Positions 27,099 to 35,872 of a stretch of DNA of 64,000 nucleotides are shown piece by piece. The notes under the pieces are model-generated. The model ran no database searches. It saw nothing but the letters and a program-made list of their open reading frames with translations, and had not been told where the DNA came from. The DNA is from Sporocytophaga myxococcoides. Its GTDB lineage: Bacteria; Bacteroidota; Bacteroidia; Cytophagales; Cytophagaceae. Numbering within the stretch: the first letter of the stretch is position 1; the number at the start of each line of letters is the position of its first letter. Where the stretch lies: assembly GCF_000775915.1 (NCBI RefSeq), contig NZ_BBLT01000004.1, forward strand, positions 248,001 through 312,000, read 5' to 3'. Position numbers and translations under genes: made by a program.

Positions 27099-28955
27099 AT
27101 GAAAAAGAAAGTTGAAATTCTGGCTCCTGCTAAGAATTTATATCAGGGCATGGCCGCCATAAATGCCGGCGCTGATGCCGTTTATATTGGTGCGCCTCAG
27201 TTTGGCGCAAGAAGCAATGCAACCAATCCGGTAGAAGATATAGCACAACTGGTTGAATATGCCCATCTTTTCAAGGCAAAAGTTTATGTGGTACTCAATA
27301 CCATTTTGTATGACAACGAATTGGAAACCTGTCGCGAGCTGATTTACGAACTATATGCTATTGGTGTAGATGCTTTGATCGTTCAGGATATGGCTATTTT
27401 GGAAATGGACCTGCCTCCGATTGTCATTCATGCCAGCACACAGGCTAATAACAGAGATCCAAAACATGTTAAATTTCTTGCAGATGCAGGGATTAAACAG
27501 GTTGTACTAGCCAGGGAATTAAATCTGGACCAGATCAGGGAGATACGAAATGCTACGGATGTAGACCTCGAATTTTTCGTATCTGGTGCACTATGCGTTT
27601 CTTTTAGTGGTAACTGCTATATGAGCGTTGCCAATGGTGAACGTAGCGCTAATCGTGGTTCGTGTGCACAAAACTGCAGGCTGCCTTACAGACTTTTCGA
27701 TGGTAAAGGTGAAACGCTGATAGAGAATAGTCATTTATTGTCAATAAAAGATCTTGACCTGAGTGATCAACTTCCAAACCTGATTGAGGCTGGTATTACT
27801 TCATTTAAGATCGAAGGCCGTCTGAAGGACATTGTCTATGTCAAAAACAATGTGTCTTACTTGAGGCAAAAGCTTGATGCCTTTCTCGAAAATAATGACA
27901 AGTTTGAGAAAGCTTCATCAGGAAGAACGTTTTACAATTTCGTACCGGAAATGGACAGAAGCTTCAACAGGGGTTATACAGACTATTTCCTTAATCACAG
28001 AAAAGAAAGAATCGGTTCCTGGGAAACTCCCAAATCACAAGGTCAACAGATAGGTAAACTGGTTGAGGTAAGAGGAAAGGGTTATATCATCGAGAATTCA
28101 GATCTTTTGAACAACGGAGATGGACTTTACTTTGTAAATGAACAAGGAGAAGCAGACGGGGCTCAGGTTAATGTGATTTTGAATAATGTTGTCATACCTA
28201 ATACCTTCAAGCCTATCAAAGAAGGTACGATGATTTACAGGAACTCTGATGCTGAATTCAATAAAATAGTAGAGCGGGAAGACAGCGCTGTCCGTAAGAT
28301 CGGAGTTAAGATGACATTTACTGAAACAGGCGATGGATTCCAATTGACTGTAGAAGATGAAGACGGACACACGAGCAGTGCGACTATTAAGGCTGCCAAG
28401 GAAATCAGTAAAAGCGGAGAATCGATTTCAGGCATTAAGAAGAACCTTGCGAAAGCAGGTAGCACTCCCTTTATTGTTGATGAAATAAATATTGAATTAT
28501 CTGACAACTGGTTTCTGCCAACCTCTAAAATCAATGATATCAGAAGAACAGTATTAGACGAATTGATAGATGTGCGCATTAAAGGATATCATCGCGAAGA
28601 GTTCCAGATGACTAAAACGGACCACCCCTACCCTGTTGCTCAACTTGATTTTACTTACAATGTATCCAATAAAATGGCAAGAGCTTTTTATCACAGGCAT
28701 GGAGTAACAGATATTGAAAAAGCTTTTGAACTGCAATGGGATCCTGGTAAGTCTCGTGTGATGGTTACTAAATATTGTGTGAAATACGAACTAGGAAAAT
28801 GCTGGAAATACAACAAAGATACAATGGGAGAAAAACTCTCTGAACCACTTGTATTGAAGCACGGTGAAGTAGAATATAAACTTAAATTCAACTGTAAGCC
28901 TTGTGAGATGGAGATCTGGGAAAAAGATGCTGAGTTTGAAATTGAAGAGTATTAA
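27099..28955 (+). CDS. U32 peptidase-family protein (TrhP/RlhA-like)
   Basis: 618 residues from the ATG at 27099 (MKKKVEILAPAKNLYQGM). Members of this family once called collagenases act in prephenate-dependent hydroxylation of tRNA (TrhP) or 23S rRNA (RlhA). The family signature is DLEFFVSGALCVSFSGNCYM, followed by NRGSCAQNCRLPYR, whose Cys residues could bind a cluster. FKIEGRLKDIVYV is also conserved. The C-terminal part has CVKYELGKC and FNCKPCEME, further Cys pairs. It is longer than TrhP (about 450) and nearer RlhA in size. Which RNA it acts on is not clear from sequence. Confidence 0.87.
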   Translation: MKKKVEILAPAKNLYQGMAAINAGADAVYIGAPQFGARSNATNPVEDIAQLVEYAHLFKAKVYVVLNTILYDNELETCRELIYELYAIGVDALIVQDMAILEMDLPPIVIHASTQANNRDPKHVKFLADAGIKQVVLARELNLDQIREIRNATDVDLEFFVSGALCVSFSGNCYMSVANGERSANRGSCAQNCRLPYRLFDGKGETLIENSHLLSIKDLDLSDQLPNLIEAGITSFKIEGRLKDIVYVKNNVSYLRQKLDAFLENNDKFEKASSGRTFYNFVPEMDRSFNRGYTDYFLNHRKERIGSWETPKSQGQQIGKLVEVRGKGYIIENSDLLNNGDGLYFVNEQGEADGAQVNVILNNVVIPNTFKPIKEGTMIYRNSDAEFNKIVEREDSAVRKIGVKMTFTETGDGFQLTVEDEDGHTSSATIKAAKEISKSGESISGIKKNLAKAGSTPFIVDEINIELSDNWFLPTSKINDIRRTVLDELIDVRIKGYHREEFQMTKTDHPYPVAQLDFTYNVSNKMARAFYHRHGVTDIEKAFELQWDPGKSRVMVTKYCVKYELGKCWKYNKDTMGEKLSEPLVLKHGEVEYKLKFNCKPCEMEIWEKDAEFEIEEY

Positions 28956-28974
28956 AATTTATAACAAGATAGCA

Positions 28975-29024
28975 TAGTAAGTGTTGGATAATAAGTTAAT
29001 TAATTTAATATTCAGCACTTACAA
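28975..29024. repeat. Degenerate heptamer repeat / weak hairpin after the U32 gene
   Basis: Units tagtaag, tgttgga, taataag, ttaatta. The arm taagtgtt faces agcactta further on, giving an imperfect stem that may serve as terminator. Confidence 0.4.
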
Positions 29025-29113
29025 ATTATATCAAAATCATTCCTGAAGCTGCTGTTAATTTATTTTTTTTTAACAATCACTGTCTTATAAAAGAACTAAA
29101 AACTTTTCTAACA

Positions 29114-29926
29114 ATGATGAAGAAGCTCTTTTTTATAGTATCACTAAGTATACTTTTCGCTTCTTGTTCAAGACAAACAACAACATTTTTTTTTCAAGAT
29201 GCAATAATACCAGATAACTCGAATTTGGATTCCATAAGAATCATAAATTTCATTAATAACCTAAAACTTGATTTTGTATCTGGGGACATTGACACATCTT
29301 CAATAATTGATTGGGACAGTGTTAATGAGGTTTTATATATGCAACAAACAACTTGTTGTGATGGAAGAGTCGTTTACTCACCGGATAGTCTGTTTAAGAT
29401 CTATGTCATTTTAGGACAAAGCTGTGGAGGTTATTGTAATCCATTTTGGGAATCCCATGTTTATTCAAAACTTGGTAATAAACTATTAATGAAAGTTGAT
29501 TCACCTTTTAATTATATAACAGATATTTATAAATTACATGACAATAAATATTTGATATTTCAAGAAGAATTCTATCGGGCAGCCTCTGTCTTATCTGTAA
29601 GTTGCAGAACAGCATTAATAGTTTCTATTAAACATGATTCTTTAATTTTTTATCCAGTAATAAAAGATGTTACTGATGATAATTTTTCAAAGGACTTCCA
29701 ATTTGACAATAATAGCTTTACATTTTGCCAGGAACATAACATTTCAGAAGAACCAGAATTAACATTTGACACTCTGATATCTACTTTATATTACAGATTT
29801 GGGAGAAACTATGCATATTGCTGCGAGCTTGATTCTGACTCGTTAATAACTGGCTCATTAATCTATGATAATGGCGAATTCAAAAAATTAAATCACGAAG
29901 TTAAATTCATTGAAACTGAAGAATAG
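29114..29926 (+). CDS. Hypothetical lipoprotein
   Basis: 270 residues; starts at tandem ATGs (29114, 29117). The signal ends in a lipobox (SILFASCSRQ, Cys at about 19). The mature part has clustered cysteines (QQTTCCDGRV, GQSCGGYCNPF, YCCEL) that suggest disulfides in the periplasm or outer membrane. No family recognised. It has higher A/T content and more Asn/Ser than the housekeeping genes around it. Confidence 0.7.
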   Translation: MMKKLFFIVSLSILFASCSRQTTTFFFQDAIIPDNSNLDSIRIINFINNLKLDFVSGDIDTSSIIDWDSVNEVLYMQQTTCCDGRVVYSPDSLFKIYVILGQSCGGYCNPFWESHVYSKLGNKLLMKVDSPFNYITDIYKLHDNKYLIFQEEFYRAASVLSVSCRTALIVSIKHDSLIFYPVIKDVTDDNFSKDFQFDNNSFTFCQEHNISEEPELTFDTLISTLYYRFGRNYAYCCELDSDSLITGSLIYDNGEFKKLNHEVKFIETEE

Positions 29927-30027
29927 TAAAGCCGCTGAAAAGAGATTTCCACCTGAGGAATAAAATACATAAGTGTAAAACTAAAATGGCGTAAAGTAAT
30001 TAATGAATTAAAATCTTATCACACTAT

Positions 30028-30243
30028 ATGAACTTCTTTACACGAAAAACTACCTGGTCAAACATAGAATTTGCTCCTTTCAAACTTTGCATAGCTTCGT
30101 TTTATGTAATCATAGGTTCCTACTTCCATGAATTCTTCAGCAGGTACTACATTCCGCTTACCATTATCTTTGCAGTTACATTAATCTGGACACTTTTTAT
30201 GTGGGTGAGTAAAATGAGGAAAGGTAACAAGCCTAGACATTAA
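30028..30243 (+). CDS. Small two-helix membrane protein
   Basis: 71 residues. Two hydrophobic segments (LCIASFYVIIGSYFHEFF and IPLTIIFAVTLIWTLFMWV) are joined by a short loop, with a basic C-terminus (KMRKGNKPRH) placing both ends in the cytoplasm. Short proteins of this layout occur in other Bacteroidota, but I cannot give a function. Confidence 0.65.
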   Translation: MNFFTRKTTWSNIEFAPFKLCIASFYVIIGSYFHEFFSRYYIPLTIIFAVTLIWTLFMWVSKMRKGNKPRH

Positions 30244-30294
30244 AATATCTTCAAGTTTATTGTAAAAAGAAAGTTTTTGATAACAATGTATTTT

Positions 30295-30750
30295 TCAAAA
30301 AGCTCCTTTCCTTCTAAACAGCAGACTCAACCCATAAATTACTTTAGATAGAATAAATACTATCAGAAGAAGCGGTACATCCTTAAGACTTGGATAGATG
30401 GGATCCACAAAAGAATAATATCGACGAGTAAATATATGTAAGCCTATCAAAGGCTGCATTGCCGTAATAAGACTTATTACAGACACTATAGATACAATAA
30501 AATAAATCAGACTAAGTATATAACTAGGATATTTCTTAAAAAATATAACAGAAAATAAACCAATCCCTCTATAGCAAACAGAATAATAAACGGATATAGG
30601 AAATAATGGTATTCAACAACATAGTAAGTATCGTTCAATTGTATATCAAGCGACGAGTCCTCTGACTTTTATTGTAAGAAATATCAAACCCAGAACAATC
30701 AGATATAACAGAATATCCGGTCTGAGGAAAGATTGAATTATAAAGCGCAT
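30295..30750 (-). pseudogene. Frameshifted small membrane protein gene
   Basis: The intended protein can be followed through three segments. It starts at ATG 30750 (MRFIIQSFLRPDILLYLIVL) and hits a TGA at 30646. It continues in the next frame as EDSSLDIQLNDTYYVVEYHY, then several membrane residues. It returns to the first frame near the A6 run at 30538-30543 as KKYPSYILSLIYFIVSIVSV and ends at 30295. The first break lies close to an AAAA run. The two shifts compensate. The total would be about 150 residues with three to four membrane helices. The D-x-x-L-N-D-T-Y-Y-V-V motif recalls the HDTYFVV segment of haem-copper oxidase subunit I-like proteins. Either a true pseudogene or two assembly errors. 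Confidence 0.65.
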
Positions 30751-30761
30751 TTATAAAAAAC

Positions 30762-31319
30762 TTATCTTCTCCTAAGCTTCTGCATCCTTCGAATATCAGC
30801 AGATGGAAGTTGTTTATACCTGACTTTCTTATTTACTCTTTCCCCTATTTTGGGACCTATTTTAGCTTTTACGGGATTAGGAAAATGAAATGAATATGAA
30901 ATTAACATTATGCTACAAAGCCATACGAAATAACCAATTTGCAATTTCATATCCCCTTCCTCCAAATGTGCTGCATCCCTCATCGTCCCCCAAAATATAA
31001 ATGAAAATGCAAGCAAACTAGGTCCCCAGTTTATCCAGCGAAGTCTCTGTTTCTTTAACTTTACAATTACCAGAAATACATATAATGGATTTGCAAACCA
31101 TGCACTTAGCAGAGTTATAACATATAAAGAATTTTTATCTGCTGAAAGTAAAGCTAATATCCCCAAGAAAACACCTAATAGTGCGGCAGAAAAACCTTGA
31201 ATTGTTTCCAAACTGCCTTCATCCATTAGAGTAAATGCAGGTAAAAAGAAGGATACAAAAAATAAAACGATACTTAAATATACTAAAAATCTCCCCCAAT
31301 AAACTTTCGTGTATTTCAT
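30762..31319 (-). CDS. Hypothetical multi-pass membrane protein
   Basis: 185 residues. Five hydrophobic segments are visible, beginning FLVYLSIVLFFVSFFLPAFT. The C-terminal tail is basic (NKKVRYKQLPSADIRRMQKL). No family recognised. It lies immediately upstream of the frameshifted gene on the same strand, so the two may have formed one unit. Confidence 0.65.
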   Translation of the reverse strand: MKYTKVYWGRFLVYLSIVLFFVSFFLPAFTLMDEGSLETIQGFSAALLGVFLGILALLSADKNSLYVITLLSAWFANPLYVFLVIVKLKKQRLRWINWGPSLLAFSFIFWGTMRDAAHLEEGDMKLQIGYFVWLCSIMLISYSFHFPNPVKAKIGPKIGERVNKKVRYKQLPSADIRRMQKLRRR

Positions 31320-31338
31320 AAAAAATGACTTAAAGCAA

Positions 31339-31367
31339 CAAGAGAAGAACTCTATACACCTCTCTTG
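31339..31367 (-). terminator. Hairpin downstream of surE
   Basis: On the minus strand caagaga pairs with tctcttg around a 15-nt loop and is followed by ttgcttt. It lies about 60 bp after the surE stop and may end the dnaG-surE unit; the T-run is weak. Confidence 0.4.
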
Positions 31368-31399
31368 ATGCTACCAAAAAATTTGGATCTTAGCCCATT

Positions 31400-31432
31400 A
31401 TACTTTCAGCCTTATGCTTTCCGCTTTAAGCT
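31400..31432 (-). repeat. Heptamer repeat overlapping the surE stop
   Basis: Minus-strand units cttaaag, cggaaag, cataagg, ctgaaag, tataatg. The surE stop codon TAA is part of the first unit, so the repeat begins inside the gene's last codons. Confidence 0.7.
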
Positions 31433-32235
31433 TTTTTCATCTTACTAAAGCTCGCATTCAACTCAGCCAAAGTCTCATGAGCAGTCATATCAAAAGAACA
31501 TGGCACTACAGATATATAATTATTATCCAATGCCCACTCATCTGTATCATGTCCATTATCAAGGCTTACAAAGTTGCCATCCATCCAGAAATATCTTCTG
31601 CCTCTCGGGTCTCTACGCTCTTCAAATTTCTCCTGCCATCTGGCTCTGGCCTGCCTGCAGACTTTTATACCTTTGATCTTCCCTTTTGATTTGGCTGGAA
31701 TGTTAACGTTAAGCGCAATACCTTTCGGCATTCCTTTTTCAAGGACTTGTTTTGCGATCTGCTTAATAAATTTTCTTCCGTGTTCCATTTCAGCATTCGG
31801 AGAATAGTCGCATAAAGAAAAACCAATGGAAGGCATTCCTTCAATAGCCGCTTCCATTGCAGCAGACATTGTTCCCGAATAAAGAACACTGATTGAAGAA
31901 TTACTACCATGATTGATTCCGCTTACAACCAGATCAGGTTTTCTTCCTTTAAGGACAAAGTCTTTAGCAAGCTTTACACAATCTGCCGGCGTACCGGAGC
32001 ACTCGAAAGCTTTTACACCTTTAAATATATTTGTTTCTTCCAGACGAAGTGTATTACCAATAGTAATAGCATGCCCCATTCCTGACTGCGGACCGCTTGG
32101 CGCAACGACAACTACTTCACCTAACTCCTTCATAATGTCTACCAGCAATCTTATTCCATAGAAAGAAATTCCATCATCGTTTGACACTAATATCAGAGGC
32201 TTTTTTTTCGGTGCTGTTTTCTTTCCCTTCACCAT
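31426..32235 (-). CDS. surE: 5'/3'-nucleotidase SurE
   Basis: 269 residues. SurE is a metal-dependent phosphatase acting on nucleoside monophosphates. The N-terminal PLILVSNDDGISFYGI holds the metal-binding Asp pair. VVAPSGPQSGMGHAIT, the SGTPADCVKLA segment, LVVSGINHGSN and YSGTMSAAMEAAI are all conserved. It starts 2 bp after ribBA ends, so it is translated from the same message. Confidence 0.96.
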   Translation of the reverse strand: MVKGKKTAPKKKPLILVSNDDGISFYGIRLLVDIMKELGEVVVVAPSGPQSGMGHAITIGNTLRLEETNIFKGVKAFECSGTPADCVKLAKDFVLKGRKPDLVVSGINHGSNSSISVLYSGTMSAAMEAAIEGMPSIGFSLCDYSPNAEMEHGRKFIKQIAKQVLEKGMPKGIALNVNIPAKSKGKIKGIKVCRQARARWQEKFEERRDPRGRRYFWMDGNFVSLDNGHDTDEWALDNNYISVVPCSFDMTAHETLAELNASFSKMKKA

Positions 32236-32237
32236 GT

Positions 32238-33458
32238 TTATTTCTTTTTCGGATTAAGAATATTGTGTCCCATTTTATCTCTTTTCGTCATAAGATATTG
32301 CTCATTATAAGCATTTGGATTGATTTCCAAAGGAACTACATCAACGATTTCAAGACCGTAACCTATCAGGCCGGCTCTTTTCACCGGGTTATTGGTAATA
32401 AGCTTAAGCTTGGTAATTCCCAGTTCTCTTATAATCTGTGCACCAACTCCATAGTCTCTCTCATCCATCTTGAATCCCAGCTCAAGATTGGCTTCTACGG
32501 TATCCCTCCCCTGCTCCTGAAGTTTGTATGCTTTAAGTTTATTAAGGAGTCCGATACCACGTCCTTCCTGGTTCATGTAAAGTACAAGACCTTTACCCTC
32601 CTTCTCTACCATTTCCATTGCTTTATGCAGCTGAGGGCCACAGTCGCAACGACAAGAGCCGAAGATATCACCCGTTACACAGGAACTGTGTACTCTTACA
32701 AGTACCGGTTCATCTTCTTTCCAGGTCCCTTTTACAAGAGCCAGATGTAGATCTTCAGTATTGGTCTGACGAAAAGCGAGTAATTCAAAGTCACCAAACT
32801 CTGTTGGCATTTTTACACCGATCTCACTTTTTATCAAAGATTCATTTTTAAGTCTGTAAGCGATCAGATCTTTAATGGAGACTAGCTTCAGCTTAAATTT
32901 TTCAGCAACCTTTCTAAGATCCGGAAGCCTTGCCATGGTGCCGTCTTCATTCATGATTTCCACTAACACCCCAGCAGGCTGAAAACCTGCAAGTCTTGCA
33001 AAATCTATGGCAGCTTCTGTATGTCCTGCTCTTCTTAAAACACCGCCTGTTTTAGCTTTCAGAGGAAAAATATGTCCAGGCCTTCCCAGTTCTTCAGGTT
33101 TTATAGCAGGATCCACAAGTGCTTTAATGGTTTTAGCCCTGTCACTTGCAGAAATACCTGTAGTACATCCATGCCCTAACAGGTCAACAGAAACAGTAAA
33201 AGGAGTATGATGCTGTGCAGTATTCCTGCCTACCATTAAATCCAGGCCAAGTTCCTCGCAACGATCTTCTATTAAAGGAGCACAGATCAGGCCTCTTCCA
33301 TGAGTAGCCATGAAATTAACAATCTCAGGCGTTATGCATTCCGCTGCACAGATAAAATCTCCCTCATTTTCTCTGTCTTCATCGTCGACAACGATGATTA
33401 CATTACCCTTTTTTATCTCAGCGAGTGCTTCTTCTATTGTGTCTAATTTTTCTGACAT
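32238..33458 (-). CDS. ribBA: Bifunctional DHBP synthase / GTP cyclohydrolase II (RibBA)
   Basis: 406 residues. The N-terminal half (RibB) makes 3,4-dihydroxy-2-butanone-4-phosphate: [28 protein letters not shown] and the [15 protein letters not shown] segment. The C-terminal half (RibA) opens [23 protein letters not shown] with the zinc-binding cysteines, then [14 protein letters not shown] and [11 protein letters not shown]. Both active sites look intact. Only 31 bp separate it from the upstream glycosyltransferase gene, too little for an FMN riboswitch, so expression is likely tied to the upstream unit. Confidence 0.97.
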   Translation of the reverse strand: MSEKLDTIEEALAEIKKGNVIIVVDDEDRENEGDFICAAECITPEIVNFMATHGRGLICAPLIEDRCEELGLDLMVGRNTAQHHTPFTVSVDLLGHGCTTGISASDRAKTIKALVDPAIKPEELGRPGHIFPLKAKTGGVLRRAGHTEAAIDFARLAGFQPAGVLVEIMNEDGTMARLPDLRKVAEKFKLKLVSIKDLIAYRLKNESLIKSEIGVKMPTEFGDFELLAFRQTNTEDLHLALVKGTWKEDEPVLVRVHSSCVTGDIFGSCRCDCGPQLHKAMEMVEKEGKGLVLYMNQEGRGIGLLNKLKAYKLQEQGRDTVEANLELGFKMDERDYGVGAQIIRELGITKLKLITNNPVKRAGLIGYGLEIVDVVPLEINPNAYNEQYLMTKRDKMGHNILNPKKK

Positions 33459-33489
33459 ATGAGCTTGCAGATTTAAGTTTCTGCGGATA

Positions 33490-34662
33490 TTAATTTAATA
33501 TTTTTCTAAATGCTTTTTCAAGCAGGTCATTACTTACTTCCCAGTTAAAGTTTTTCTGAATATACAGCCTTCCTTTGGCGCCAATTTCTCTTGCAAACTC
33601 AGGATCAGAAAGTAACTGGTGGATTGCTTTCACGAAAGACTCTTCATCGTCACAAACCATAATTTCCTGTCCCGGTCTTGCTCCCAAAGCAGAATTAGCC
33701 AAAGAAGTAGTAATGGTCGGAATACCCATTGCCATAGCTTCCAGCAATTTATTTTGTAACCCAGATCCGGAAAACAAAGGAGCTACGAAGATTTTAGCTT
33801 TGGCCAGATAGTCTCTGATATCATGTACAAAACCTGTAACAATCACATTTTCGCTTTCAAGGTTTTGCACTTCAATAGATGGGCTGGTTCCCGATAAACA
33901 AATTTTTACATTTTGTTTGTTCAATAAGGGCATGATCCGATTGACCAAATACTTTGATGCTTGAACATTAGGATGATAACCCATATTACCTGTAAATATG
34001 ATATCATAGCTCTTATCTTTAGGAAAAGACCGGAAGTTAAAAAATCCACTGGAAATACCATTAGGAATAATATCCATCCTTTTTTTTATATCTAAAGGGA
34101 AAGCCGTAGCATCTGACTCTGTAATGATTGAATACCCATTAAAGAAAAAAAAGGCTTTTGCTTCAAAATCCCTCAATCTTTTTGCTTCAAGTTTTACCAC
34201 TGGTTTTTCATACCATCTGGACAAGTTTATACGCTTATACATGCCTTCAGATAAAGCATCCATATAATCGAGATAATACTTTGTATTAAGACTGAAAGGG
34301 ATATTTCCAACCAGCCTCACCAATTGTACATAGCACATATCAATTGAGTGTCTCTTAAGCACCTTTTCAATGGTTCTTTTCATTCTTGATGACTTAAAAT
34401 AATTTACCTGAAAAGGTAGATTATTAAAAAGCCCCAAGCCAAGATTGATGAAGCGCTTTAACTTTCCAGTCTCAATGACTTCAATACTTTTACAATATTG
34501 TTTTACTTCATTATATTCAGCTGGAGACGGAGTTTTATCGGCGATGCAAACCAGGTGAACCTCGTGATATTTGCTCAGTCCCTGAATCTGATAGAAGGCT
34601 CTCAGTTTATCTCCTTTGTCAATCGGATAAGGAAACCTGGACAGCGCGACTAGTATTTTCAT
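33490..34662 (-). CDS. Glycosyltransferase, GT4-like (GT-B fold)
   Basis: 390 residues. The N-terminus [20 protein letters not shown] resembles the sugar transferase family associated with exopolysaccharide systems (TIGR03087-like). The C-terminal domain has [18 protein letters not shown] and [19 protein letters not shown] with the nucleotide-sugar-binding Glu. It probably transfers a sugar to a surface glycan. Its ATG overlaps the end of the upstream glycosyltransferase by 4 bp. Confidence 0.88.
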   Translation of the reverse strand: MKILVALSRFPYPIDKGDKLRAFYQIQGLSKYHEVHLVCIADKTPSPAEYNEVKQYCKSIEVIETGKLKRFINLGLGLFNNLPFQVNYFKSSRMKRTIEKVLKRHSIDMCYVQLVRLVGNIPFSLNTKYYLDYMDALSEGMYKRINLSRWYEKPVVKLEAKRLRDFEAKAFFFFNGYSIITESDATAFPLDIKKRMDIIPNGISSGFFNFRSFPKDKSYDIIFTGNMGYHPNVQASKYLVNRIMPLLNKQNVKICLSGTSPSIEVQNLESENVIVTGFVHDIRDYLAKAKIFVAPLFSGSGLQNKLLEAMAMGIPTITTSLANSALGARPGQEIMVCDDEESFVKAIHQLLSDPEFAREIGAKGRLYIQKNFNWEVSNDLLEKAFRKILN

Positions 34663-35867
34663 GCCTTTCTCTTTATAATAAGTTGTTTATAAAAATCAAT
34701 ATAACTCCTTGTAACGATTTGATTTGAATAAGTAGATTCAATAAGACGCCCGGCATTTCTGCCAATTGATGAGAATCTTTCCTGGTCAGAGAAATATAAT
34801 TTGATTTTCTGTATCCATTCTTCCTTACTATCTGCCATAAGTATATTTACTCCATCTTCACACATTATTCCTTCTGCTCCTACTTTGGATGAGATAATAG
34901 CCTTATGTGCTGCCATTCCTTCAATAATCTTCACTCTCATTCCACCTCCAGATAAGAGAGGAACAGCCATTAGATCATACTGCTGCATAAACTTCAGAGA
35001 ATCCTCTACAAATCCATGCATGGTCACATTAGGCAAATTCAGCTCATAAAACTTCTTGGGAGCATTTTTGCCTGCAATGTGAAGTTCAAGCTGAGGAATT
35101 TCTTTTTGTACTTCAGGCCAGATTGTTTTAAGAAACCAAAAAACAGCTTCCTGATTTGGCATCCAGTCTAGAGAACCTAACATAAAAATTGTAAAAGGCT
35201 TTTTAGGCACCTCTACACGATGAAGAAACTTTTCAATATTGACACCAAATGGAACCGCTTTTATGGAAGGTTTAATAATGCCCATCCCCCTTAGCCTGTC
35301 TGTATCATCATCTGTAATAGAAGCTATTCCGTCAAATTTATTGTAATAATAGGTTTCGAATTTCTTTAACCTTTTTCCAAATGAACTATAAAGGAATTTT
35401 TTGACTGGATTCATCGTATTCTCCGCCATTCTATCCCATATTACATACTCCACATTATGGGCACGAATAACTAAAGGACAATTACTGAACTTTCTAACAA
35501 CATCTATATACCATGCTACATAAGTTCCTTCGAATTGAATAATATCAAATTTATTTTTTTTCAGAAGCTCTTCAAGTGCTTTGGAGAAATCATCCGAAAT
35601 AAATCTTTCCGCTATATAGGGAATTTCTTTCCTTAAAAGATTATTTAAAGCTTTGAATAAATTAAAATTTGTATTTACGAATACGGTCTGCTGATATGCA
35701 AGCCCAGGCACAACAGGTCCTTCCTGAAAATGTTTAGGAGTATTTATAGACAATAAATAAACTTCCTGCCCTGCTCTTGCAGCCCCGGTTACAATATTAT
35801 ATATCCCAATAGCTCCTCCATCTGTAGGCGGATATGGAACTCTGGGACTGATGTATAAAATTTTCAA
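34659..35867 (-). CDS. Glycosyltransferase family 4
   Basis: 402 residues. ILYISPRVPYPPTDGGAIGI at the N-terminus and FMLGSLDWMPNQEAVFWFLK, then PLLSGGGMRVKIIEGMAAHK at the C-terminal domain, are GT4 (GT-B) motifs. It starts 5 bp after the end of the GT9 gene and overlaps the next glycosyltransferase by 4 bp, so the three are co-translated and probably act on the same glycan. Confidence 0.9.
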   Translation of the reverse strand: MKILYISPRVPYPPTDGGAIGIYNIVTGAARAGQEVYLLSINTPKHFQEGPVVPGLAYQQTVFVNTNFNLFKALNNLLRKEIPYIAERFISDDFSKALEELLKKNKFDIIQFEGTYVAWYIDVVRKFSNCPLVIRAHNVEYVIWDRMAENTMNPVKKFLYSSFGKRLKKFETYYYNKFDGIASITDDDTDRLRGMGIIKPSIKAVPFGVNIEKFLHRVEVPKKPFTIFMLGSLDWMPNQEAVFWFLKTIWPEVQKEIPQLELHIAGKNAPKKFYELNLPNVTMHGFVEDSLKFMQQYDLMAVPLLSGGGMRVKIIEGMAAHKAIISSKVGAEGIMCEDGVNILMADSKEEWIQKIKLYFSDQERFSSIGRNAGRLIESTYSNQIVTRSYIDFYKQLIIKRKA

Positions 35868-35872
35868 TTAAC

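Noticed and set aside
31339-31367. Hairpin as an operator for the gene at 30762-31319
   Set aside because: The spacing from surE and the following T/A-rich bases fit termination better, though weakly; listed as a terminator at low confidence.
33459-33489. FMN riboswitch upstream of ribBA
   Set aside because: The gap to the upstream gene is only 31 bp, far too short for the RFN element.
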